From an uncultured Acetatifactor sp. (GTDB lineage Bacteria > Bacillota > Clostridia > Lachnospirales > Lachnospiraceae), in the NCBI GenBank assembly GCA_910586485.1, contig CAJUIA010000003.1, positions 1 through 64,000 on the forward strand: DNA of 64,000 bases, in the 5' to 3' direction. The stretch's first letter is position 1, and every line of letters begins with the position of its first letter. Below, one piece after another: positions 1-7,487 of this stretch. The notes under the pieces are model-generated. The model ran no database searches. It was given only the letters and a program-made list of their open reading frames with translations, and had not been told where the DNA came from. The position numbers were made by a program, and so were the translations under genes.

Positions 1-12
1 TAAATACATGAT

Positions 13-252
13 TTGTGTGTTATGAGGTTTAAAAGGAAGTGTCAAACTCCCGGGCCGCCTGCAGACCGGCAGTTGGAAGAATCCACGGTATATGCCTTGC
101 AATACATAGCAGCAACTCCTATTGAAAGGCTTTATACTTTCGCGGTATCAGACTCTTGCCTGGCAGAGCTTCGACAGGTGGCAAAGGATTATATGAAAAG
201 ATTTGTGGGAAAGGAATTTAAAAGTCTGGAGGTTCTGCAAACTCTATGTTGA
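13..252 (+). pseudogene. recO: RecO C-terminal part, frame broken near window edge
   Basis: The encoded residues resemble the C-terminal helical domain of the recombination mediator RecO, which helps load RecA in gap repair. The recognisable stretch runs from YALQYIAATPIERLYTF to FKSLEVLQ at the very end. In this frame a TAA stop stands at 1-3, and no ribosome binding site precedes the TTG at 13, so this is not a complete gene. The next frame is open to position 22 and could carry the upstream part, which suggests a single frameshift between about 14 and 25. A real pseudogene, a sequencing error or a remnant cannot be told apart here. In related genomes recO often lies near a glycyl-tRNA synthetase gene, as here. 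Confidence 0.55.
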
Positions 253-267
253 AAAAGGAGCATGTTT

Positions 268-296
268 TTGATACAATTAATTACCTGACCTGATAT
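268..296 (+). promoter_or_regulatory. putative promoter of the 316-939 lipoprotein gene
   Basis: A TTGATA box at 268-273 is followed after 17 bases by TGATAT at 291-296, about 20 bases before the start codon at 316. The -10 match is imperfect, so this is tentative. Confidence 0.3.
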
Positions 297-315
297 TTTA
301 ATGAGGAGCTGTGCT

Positions 316-939
316 ATGAAAAGAAACAGGAGGTTTGCGGTTTTAGCCGGTCTGCTTACGATGTTATTTGTCGGATGCGGGCAGGCCGGGGGGATGGAAG
401 CAGTGGAGTCTGAAACGATTTCCGTGGAAAAGGACGGCAGGATAACTTATTATCTTGTGGGAGATCTGGACAGAGATTATTACAGCCTGTCAGAGCTGTC
501 CGCCATGGCGGCGGATGAGACGGCTCAATTCAACAAAAGTGCGGGAACAGACAAAGCCGCCGTGGTGGACAGGGTGGAGACGCTGCCGGAGAACGAAAGC
601 AGAGCATTAATCGTGTATCAGTTTGACGGGTATACAAGCTTTAATGATTTTGTCAAAAAATTTAACAAAGGAGAGGGAAATCTTTTTTACGGAACTGTAG
701 AAGAAGCGTTGAAATCAGGGCACCGTTGTACGGGGCTAAAAAATACAGCGGATGGAACCCTGATCACGGAAGAGCAGTTAAAGCAGGAGGGTAATAAAAA
801 GCTGATTATTACGGATGAAAAAGTGATTGTTTACTGTCCGGGAAAGGTAAGCTGTCTCAGCGACGGAGCCGTTTTAAGAGAGGATGGAAGCGTTGACGCT
901 TCCACTGCGGAAGGAACCGTATATATTCTGTTAAAATAG
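316..939 (+). CDS. putative lipoprotein, unknown function
   Basis: Secreted lipoprotein of about 207 residues. The N-terminus is a basic start (MKRNRR), a hydrophobic stretch and a lipobox LFVGC with the lipidated cysteine at residue 21, so it should be anchored to the outer face of the membrane. The ATG at 316 is preferred over ATG 301, because AGGAG at 304-308 sits 7 bases before 316 and lies inside the longer version. The mature part is soluble and mixed alpha/beta with no motif I recognise. It lies between the recO remnant and glyS. The function is unknown. Confidence 0.75.
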   Translation: MKRNRRFAVLAGLLTMLFVGCGQAGGMEAVESETISVEKDGRITYYLVGDLDRDYYSLSELSAMAADETAQFNKSAGTDKAAVVDRVETLPENESRALIVYQFDGYTSFNDFVKKFNKGEGNLFYGTVEEALKSGHRCTGLKNTADGTLITEEQLKQEGNKKLIITDEKVIVYCPGKVSCLSDGAVLREDGSVDASTAEGTVYILLK

Positions 940-1076
940 GCCGGCAGAGCCCGGAATCAGTACAAATAGCGAAACAGGAAATTGAGAAGGCCTTTGCAAT
1001 TTCCGAAAATTGAAATGATGGAATAACGAAACGATGAAATAATGGAATAAAAAAAGAATGTGAGGATTAAGACAAA

Positions 1077-2465
1077 ATGGAAAAGACAATGGATAAAATT
1101 GTGTCGCTGGCCAAGGCAAGAGGATTTGTGTATCCCGGATCGGAGATATACGGCGGTCTTGCAAATACATGGGACTATGGCAATCTTGGTGTGGAATTGA
1201 AAAATAATGTTAAAAAGGCCTGGTGGCAGAAATTTATACAGGAGAATCCCTATAATGTGGGAGTGGACTGCGCAATCCTGATGAATCCTCAGACTTGGGT
1301 GGCAAGCGGGCATTTAGGTGGTTTTTCCGATCCGCTTATGGATTGTAAGGAGTGTCACGAACGTTTCCGGGCCGATAAGCTGATAGAGGATTTCTGCGCG
1401 GAGAAGGAAATTACACTGGAAGAGAGCGTGGATGCCTGGAGTCAGGAGCAGATGAAGGAGTTTGTCAATGAGCATAATATTCCCTGTCCCAGCTGCGGCA
1501 AGCATAATTTTACCGACATTCGCCAGTTTAACCTGATGTTTAAGACGTTCCAGGGGGTTACTGAGGATGCAAAGAGTGTGGTATATCTCAGGCCGGAGAC
1601 AGCTCAGGGTATTTTTGTGAATTTTAAAAATGTACAGAGAACCTCCAGGAAAAAGCTGCCGTTTGGTATCGGACAGATCGGTAAGTCCTTCCGGAACGAG
1701 ATTACCCCCGGTAATTTTACCTTTCGGACCAGAGAATTCGAACAGATGGAGCTGGAATTCTTCTGTGCGCCTGGTACGGACATGGAGTGGTTTCAGTACT
1801 GGAGAGGCTTCTGCCGTGACTGGCTGCTGTCTCTGGGAATGAAGGAAGAAGAGATGCGTCTTCGGGATCATAGCCCGGAAGAGCTTTGCTTTTACAGCAA
1901 GGGTACCACGGATATTGAGTTTTTATTCCCCTTCGGCTGGGGCGAGCTTTGGGGCATAGCGGACAGAACAGACTATGATCTGACGCAGCATGCCAACACC
2001 TCTGGCGAAGATATGAGTTATTTTGACGATGAGAAAAACGAGAAATACATACCCTATGTGATTGAGCCTTCCCTTGGGGCTGACAGGGTAGTGCTGGCGT
2101 TCCTGTGTGCCGCTTACGATGAAGAAGAGCTGGAGGGCGGCGAGATGCGTACGGTGCTTCATTTTCATCCTGCTCTTGCACCGGTAAAGATTGGGGTGCT
2201 TCCTCTATCCAAAAAGCTGGGCGAGGGGGCGGAAAAGATTTATGCCAGCCTTTCCAAAAAATATAACTGTGAATATGATGACAGGGGAAATATCGGTAAG
2301 AGATACCGCAGACAGGACGAGATCGGAACACCTTTCTGTGTCACCTATGATTTTGACTCCGAGACAGACGGCTGTGTGACGATACGTTTTAGGGATTCCA
2401 TGGAGCAGGAGAGAGTCGCCATTGCGGATCTGGACGCATATTTTGCAGATAAGTTTACGTTTTAA
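1077..2465 (+). CDS. glyQS: glycyl-tRNA synthetase, single-chain dimeric type
   Basis: Class II aminoacyl-tRNA synthetase that charges tRNA-Gly in the cytoplasm. At 462 residues it has the length of the alpha2 bacterial/archaeal/eukaryotic-type enzyme rather than the two-subunit glyQ/glyS form. Visible marks are the N-terminal LAKARGFVYPGSEIYGG signature, a CPSCGKHNFT segment near residue 140, class II motif 2 around FRNEITPG and FRTREFEQMELEFF, and motif 3 in GADRVVLAFL. The C-terminal anticodon-binding domain follows (KIGVLPLSKK). The start ATG 1077 has GTGAGG upstream. There is no T-box sequence in the 137 bases before it, only A-rich low-complexity DNA. Confidence 0.95.
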   Translation: MEKTMDKIVSLAKARGFVYPGSEIYGGLANTWDYGNLGVELKNNVKKAWWQKFIQENPYNVGVDCAILMNPQTWVASGHLGGFSDPLMDCKECHERFRADKLIEDFCAEKEITLEESVDAWSQEQMKEFVNEHNIPCPSCGKHNFTDIRQFNLMFKTFQGVTEDAKSVVYLRPETAQGIFVNFKNVQRTSRKKLPFGIGQIGKSFRNEITPGNFTFRTREFEQMELEFFCAPGTDMEWFQYWRGFCRDWLLSLGMKEEEMRLRDHSPEELCFYSKGTTDIEFLFPFGWGELWGIADRTDYDLTQHANTSGEDMSYFDDEKNEKYIPYVIEPSLGADRVVLAFLCAAYDEEELEGGEMRTVLHFHPALAPVKIGVLPLSKKLGEGAEKIYASLSKKYNCEYDDRGNIGKRYRRQDEIGTPFCVTYDFDSETDGCVTIRFRDSMEQERVAIADLDAYFADKFTF

Positions 2466-2549
2466 ACCTATGAAAATCGGGGAGCGGGAGTCATATTCTG
2501 CTCCCTTGTCTTGAAATCAAACCTTTGCATAGTAAGGACGGACAACAGC

Positions 2550-5500
2550 ATGGAAAGAATTGAGGTTTTCCAAATTCTTGGCATTGAGGAAACCAAGGAT
2601 GAAAAGGCTATCAAGAACGCATACAGAGAGAGACTTGCAGTAACTAATCCCGAAGATGATCCGGAAGGATTTAAACAGCTCAGAACGGCGTATGAAGAAG
2701 CATGCCGCCTGGCAAAGCAGTCAGATGAAGAGACGACGGAGGAAAAGGATGAGACCGTGTCCGGAATCTGGGTGGGAAAGGCGGCCGAGATTTATGGTAA
2801 TATACGCAGCAGGCGTGATACGGCAGCCTGGGAAAGGCTGTTTGCGGACGAATGTTTTCTGTCCCTTGAGGAAGAGGAAAATTGCCGCATTAAGCTGCTG
2901 CGGTTTATGATGGATCATTTCAGACTGCCGGGGAATGTGTGGAGGCTTCTGGATAAGAAATTGGGGCTCACAGCAGATGCTGCGGCTTTGAGAGAAAAAT
3001 TTCCGGCGGATTTTATCCGCTATGTGCTGAGCAAATGTGAACGGGGAGAGGACGTGGAATTCGACCAGTTTGAAGGCGAGGACGAAGCGCCTTATGACCT
3101 GTTCCTCCAATATTATGACCGATGCTGGCAGGCACTGCAGAACGGAGATTTGGAGCAGGCCCGGCAGAGCATTGAAAAGGCGGATGACTTAGGAGTCCGC
3201 CATCCCGTGATGGAGGTCTGCAGGGGAGAGCTGATGGAAAAGCAGGGCCAGGTCGGGGAAGCGGCAGAGTTTTTTGAAAAACTGATGAAGGAGCATCCGG
3301 GGGATGCCATGGTCTGCTATAATGCGGCAGAGATGTTCTGGCGGCAGGGAGAGGCGGGAAACGACAGCTTCCGTCTGCGCGCCGGAGAAATTTTCGAGGG
3401 CCTGAAGAAAGAAAATGACGCTCATTATATGGCCAATCTGCGTCTGACGGAGTGGTATTATGAGCGCGGACAGTTTAAGGAGGCCAAAAAGTGTGCCGAG
3501 AAGGTATTATCTGCCGGCAGCGGGGATGAGTTTTTGGAGCTTCTCTGCAAGGTAAATCGGGAGATCGAGAAGGATCTGGAAGCGGACTGGCGGGAAACGG
3601 GCAGTTGTGATTCGGCGCTGGAATTATGCTGGTGCTATCTTCAGGACGGAAAGATAGCCAGGGGTATCCGGCTTGCACTGGAAATCGAAAAAAGGCTGCC
3701 TTCCGGAAAGGAAGCGGAGTGGAACGGCCTCATGGCCAAGCTTTTTGTGGAAGAAGCCGAGTATGAGGATTCCATTACCATGACACATGTCTGGGAAGAA
3801 GAATTAAATAAAAAGCTGCTGTCCGGCGAAAGCGAGGAAGAGCAGGAAAAGGACAGGGACCGCATAAAGCAGGCCCATATGATCCGGATGCAGTGTTATC
3901 ATAATCTGGGCTTTCAGAATGAGGAAAAATTTGCGGAGGCTGTCAGAGAAGGAGAGGCCGTTTTGGAAGGGAATGCCAAGGATATTGGGATTCTTCTGGA
4001 AATGGCCCAGATCTACACGGAAATGCAGGAGTATGAAAAATGTGAAGAGATCGTGTGCAGGCTGGTGGAGGATTATCAGGTGTATGCGGCCTACGCGGCT
4101 TCCATGGAGGCCTACAGGAGGCAGCTGGATCCGGGGGGTGTGGTACGGACCGGCAGCCGCTGTATTCAATATTTCCCTGCCTTTGTGAAGCCTTATGAAT
4201 ATGTGGCAAAGGTATATCTTGACCTGGAACAACCGGAGGAACTGGAGAAGGTATTTCAGGATGCAGAGAAAAACGGTGTAAAAAGCGATATATTGGAGGC
4301 ATATAAATACCAGAGAACCCATACGGTCATGGAACTGGATATTTTAAATAAAAAATTGAAGGAGTTTCGAAAAGAATTCCGAAAACCCGTGGAGGAAGGA
4401 CAGATTTGTTTTTATGAGCCGGGACTGGAAAAGCTGACTGAGTATCTCTATAACTGTCCGGACAGCTATATGTTTGTGGAAAGGGGAATTTTTCACAGAT
4501 CGGCCCATCATTATGAAGAGGCAAAGGAGGATTTTGAAAAGGCGCTGACGCTGGATCCGGATAATCCCTATGCGCTGAACGGACTGAGCTTTGTCTACAA
4601 ATATATGGGCGATTTTGAAAAGGCTTTGTTCTACATAAAGAAGGCAATCCTATATATGGACAGTGAAATGTCACCTGTTATTTATACGGACATGGCGGAT
4701 CTGTACTCGCTGCTGGGTGATTTTAAGATGGCACTGGCCGCCTGCAATCAATATGAAGAGAGGGAAGAAAATCAAAGCATATGGTATTTAAACCAGCTGG
4801 CGGATACTTATATTAATCTGGGCGAGGCGTTACGTGCCGGTGAGATACATGGCAGATATGTGAATAAAAATAAATGGAAAAGCTATGAGAAGCAGGTGGA
4901 TGCCTTTGTCAAATGCGGCGTGGAGGTCCATGCCAGAAAGATGCTGGAAAAGTGGGCCTGGGAGTTAAAGCAAAGCGGAGGTGCTTATTCATCTATATAC
5001 TTTAGGGGAGAAAAAGAGAAGCGGGCGGGAAGCCTAAGAAAGCTGCTTCGCCGTAAGGCATCTGCGGAAGAGGCCAGGGAACTGAATCGGTTTTATATAC
5101 AGGCACTGTGGACGGAGCTTTTATTTGGCGAGCAGGAGGATGTTGCAGCTTATGCGGCGGAAATGAGCTGTTATCTGCGTGAACAGGAGAAGGCGGACAG
5201 AGTGGACGGAAAGCTGGCGGATCTTGTGTTTGCCTGTATTGTCTGCAGCATGGATAAGCAGGGCAGAGAATATTCGAAGGAATTAAAAAAATGGCTGAAG
5301 GAAGATAAGCTTTCTGCAGACAATACTTATTTTAATCAGGAAAAAGGGCTGCTGGAAAAGAAGATCCTGGAGGCCTGGTATATCACGCCGGACGAAGGAA
5401 TACAGGCCCTTCTGGACGAAGAGGAAAAGTGTGGGATCTGTCATTTTTGCACCAGTCCGATCTGCAAGGAGGTGGAGGCTTTGCGTATCCTGTTTCTGAT

Positions 5501-5612
5501 CCGCCAGGGAAAAAGAAAAGAGGCCAGAAAACGCCTGGATAACAGTCTGGAAATTCAACCTTCGGACGAGTTCCTGCTTGCCATAAGGCATATGGTGTTC
5601 GGAGACCGATAA
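2550..5612 (+). CDS. J-like domain protein with TPR repeats, partner of the downstream Hsp70
   Basis: A large protein of 1020 residues. The first 60 residues look like a J domain (ERIEVFQILGIEET, then KNAYRERLAV). The catalytic HPD triad expected in the loop is replaced by N33-P34-E35 in TNPEDDPEGF, so stimulation of Hsp70 ATPase cannot be assumed. The rest is helical, with TPR-like units, clearest around residues 650-760 (EEAKEDFEKALTLDPDNPYA). It ends in a Cys-containing segment, CGICHFCTSPIC. ATG 2550 is chosen over TTG 2511 because it begins the J fold and has AAGGA upstream. The HscC-type Hsp70 gene follows within 90 bases, which supports a dedicated chaperone pair. The client is unknown. 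Confidence 0.8.
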   Translation: MERIEVFQILGIEETKDEKAIKNAYRERLAVTNPEDDPEGFKQLRTAYEEACRLAKQSDEETTEEKDETVSGIWVGKAAEIYGNIRSRRDTAAWERLFADECFLSLEEEENCRIKLLRFMMDHFRLPGNVWRLLDKKLGLTADAAALREKFPADFIRYVLSKCERGEDVEFDQFEGEDEAPYDLFLQYYDRCWQALQNGDLEQARQSIEKADDLGVRHPVMEVCRGELMEKQGQVGEAAEFFEKLMKEHPGDAMVCYNAAEMFWRQGEAGNDSFRLRAGEIFEGLKKENDAHYMANLRLTEWYYERGQFKEAKKCAEKVLSAGSGDEFLELLCKVNREIEKDLEADWRETGSCDSALELCWCYLQDGKIARGIRLALEIEKRLPSGKEAEWNGLMAKLFVEEAEYEDSITMTHVWEEELNKKLLSGESEEEQEKDRDRIKQAHMIRMQCYHNLGFQNEEKFAEAVREGEAVLEGNAKDIGILLEMAQIYTEMQEYEKCEEIVCRLVEDYQVYAAYAASMEAYRRQLDPGGVVRTGSRCIQYFPAFVKPYEYVAKVYLDLEQPEELEKVFQDAEKNGVKSDILEAYKYQRTHTVMELDILNKKLKEFRKEFRKPVEEGQICFYEPGLEKLTEYLYNCPDSYMFVERGIFHRSAHHYEEAKEDFEKALTLDPDNPYALNGLSFVYKYMGDFEKALFYIKKAILYMDSEMSPVIYTDMADLYSLLGDFKMALAACNQYEEREENQSIWYLNQLADTYINLGEALRAGEIHGRYVNKNKWKSYEKQVDAFVKCGVEVHARKMLEKWAWELKQSGGAYSSIYFRGEKEKRAGSLRKLLRRKASAEEARELNRFYIQALWTELLFGEQEDVAAYAAEMSCYLREQEKADRVDGKLADLVFACIVCSMDKQGREYSKELKKWLKEDKLSADNTYFNQEKGLLEKKILEAWYITPDEGIQALLDEEEKCGICHFCTSPICKEVEALRILFLIRQGKRKEARKRLDNSLEIQPSDEFLLAIRHMVFGDR

Positions 5613-5638
5613 CGGAAGCTTGGTATACGTGCAGGAGG

Positions 5639-5698
5639 GCGTCCCAAAGTTCCCGCGGATTTAGATGCCGCTTGCGCGGCGGAATGAGAGGAAATATG
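5639..5698 (+). repeat. hairpin plus Shine-Dalgarno repeat, copy 1
   Basis: A 60-base block ending exactly at the start codon of the Hsp70 gene. It is almost identical to 32527-32586, which ends at the cmk start codon; I count 5 mismatches in 60. It holds a GCCGC-TTGC-GCGGC hairpin and then GAGAGGA as the ribosome binding site. A shorter copy lies at 14179-14228. Confidence 0.8.
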
Positions 5699-7381
5699 AT
5701 AGTAGGAATAGATTTAGGTACCACAAACAGTTTAATCGCATATTTCACGGCGGAGGGACCGCAGATCATACCCAACAGGCTGGGGAAAAATCTGACACCG
5801 TCTGTGGTCAGTGTAGATCGGGACGGTAATGTTTATGTGGGAGAGACGGCAAGGGAGCGCATGAGTCTGTATCCCGATTCCGTGGCGCAGACCTTTAAGC
5901 GGAGCATGGGCACGGAGCGGGAATATATCTTAAGCGGCAGACATTTTAAGCCGGAAGAGCTTTCCAGCATGGTGCTGCGTGCCCTGAAGGAGGACGCGGA
6001 GGCCTTTCTGGGGGAAGAGGTTACCGAGGCCGTGATCAGTGTGCCTGCTTACTTTGACGATAAGCGGCGGAAGGCTACCAAGCGCGCGGGGGAGCTTGCA
6101 GGGCTTAAGGTGGAGAGAATGATTTCCGAGCCCACGGCCGCGGCGGTAGCATACGGTCTTTATGATAAAACGCAGGACACCAGGTTTCTGGTATTTGATT
6201 TAGGGGGCGGCACCTTTGACGTTTCCATACTGGAGCTGTACCACAATATCTTGGAGGTTCGCGCGGTTGCGGGAGATAATTATCTGGGTGGTGAGGATTT
6301 TACTGCCGTAATGGCAAAGCTTTTTTTACAAAAGGCAGGACTGCAGCTGGCGGCCATGACGGAAAAAGAACAGGTGAGATTATACCGTCAGGCAGAAAAG
6401 GCAAAATGTGCAATCAGCGATCATACGGAGACCACCATGTCCTTTTTATATCATGAAGAGACTTTGGAGCAGCGGATTACATACAAGGAGTATGAAGAGG
6501 CCTGCGAGGATCTGTTGATGAAGATCAGGGAGCCGGTGAAAAAAAGTCTGGCGGATGCCGGACTGAAGCTGGGAGATATAGATGAGGTGCTTTTGATCGG
6601 CGGAGCCACCAGGCTTTCCGTTGTCAGGGACTTCCTGATCAGATTGTTCAGGAAGTTCCCGGATACAAAAATGAATCCCGACGAGACAGTGGCTTTGGGG
6701 GCCGCCGTTCAGGCAGCCATGAAAGAACGCAGGGAGGAAGTAAAGGAGGTCATTCTGACGGATGTTTGTTCCTTTACCCTGGGTACGGAGGTAGTGGTAG
6801 AGTACGAAGAGGGAAAATTTGAAGACGGCAGATTCTGTCCGATCATTGAGAGAAATACCGTTATTCCTGCCAGCCATACGGAGCGGCTGTATACTGTCAG
6901 GGATAACCAGACTTCCGTTCGTGTGCGAGTGCTTCAGGGCGAGAGCCGCTTTGCCAGAAACAATTTATATCTGGGGGAGCTGGAGATTGAAGTGCCCAAG
7001 GGGCCTAAGGGGCAGGAAGCGGTGGATGTGACCTATACATACGACATCAACTCTCTGCTGGAGGTAGAGGTTACGGTAGTATCTACGGGGCTTTCACGAA
7101 AGATGATCATCAAGGGTCAGGATAACCAGATGACGGAGGAAGAAATTAAAAAGCGCATGGAAGAGCTGGCCTATTTAAAGATTCAACCCAGAGACTATGA
7201 AGAGAATCGGCTGGTACTGCTTCGGGCGGAGCGCATGTATGAGGAATCCCTGGGAGATCGAAGAAAAAAGCTGGATCATTATATTACGGCTTTTGAAGCG
7301 GCTCTGAAAAGAGGGGATCACGATGAAATTATGGAAACAAGAGAAAATTTAAACGAGATCCTTGAGGAAGAGGATGAGTAA
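5696..7381 (+). CDS. hscC: HscC-type Hsp70 chaperone
   Basis: Cytoplasmic Hsp70-family ATPase of 561 residues, shorter than DnaK and about the size of HscC. The nucleotide-binding domain shows the phosphate-1 loop DLGTTNS near residue 7, the DLGGGTFDVSIL phosphate-2 loop near 180 and the adenosine loop GGATRLS near 307. A substrate-binding beta domain and a short helical lid follow. ATG 5696 is taken as the start: it begins the ATPase fold, and GAGAGGA lies 3 to 9 bases before it. The frame is open further upstream to TTG 5672, but that part is encoded by the dispersed repeat. It pairs with the J-like protein gene just upstream. Confidence 0.9.
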   Translation: MIVGIDLGTTNSLIAYFTAEGPQIIPNRLGKNLTPSVVSVDRDGNVYVGETARERMSLYPDSVAQTFKRSMGTEREYILSGRHFKPEELSSMVLRALKEDAEAFLGEEVTEAVISVPAYFDDKRRKATKRAGELAGLKVERMISEPTAAAVAYGLYDKTQDTRFLVFDLGGGTFDVSILELYHNILEVRAVAGDNYLGGEDFTAVMAKLFLQKAGLQLAAMTEKEQVRLYRQAEKAKCAISDHTETTMSFLYHEETLEQRITYKEYEEACEDLLMKIREPVKKSLADAGLKLGDIDEVLLIGGATRLSVVRDFLIRLFRKFPDTKMNPDETVALGAAVQAAMKERREEVKEVILTDVCSFTLGTEVVVEYEEGKFEDGRFCPIIERNTVIPASHTERLYTVRDNQTSVRVRVLQGESRFARNNLYLGELEIEVPKGPKGQEAVDVTYTYDINSLLEVEVTVVSTGLSRKMIIKGQDNQMTEEEIKKRMEELAYLKIQPRDYEENRLVLLRAERMYEESLGDRRKKLDHYITAFEAALKRGDHDEIMETRENLNEILEEEDE

Positions 7382-7388
7382 GGTCTGT

Positions 7389-7417
7389 TTGACAACGGCA
7401 GTAACTGATAATATAAT
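7389..7417 (+). promoter_or_regulatory. consensus sigma-A promoter of alaS
   Basis: TTGACA at 7389-7394, a 17-base spacer, and TATAAT at 7412-7417, about 70 bases before the alaS start. Both boxes match the housekeeping consensus perfectly. Confidence 0.85.
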
Positions 7418-7487
7418 AGACACAGTTTGAGCAGCGGAGTCTGCCGGCGGGTGGTAGATCGAAGCCTGCAGGAGGCTGCGGAAAGGC

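Noticed and set aside
940..1076. T-box or glycine riboswitch before glyS
   Set aside because: No GGGTGGTACCGCG-type sequence and no riboswitch core; only A-rich low-complexity DNA.
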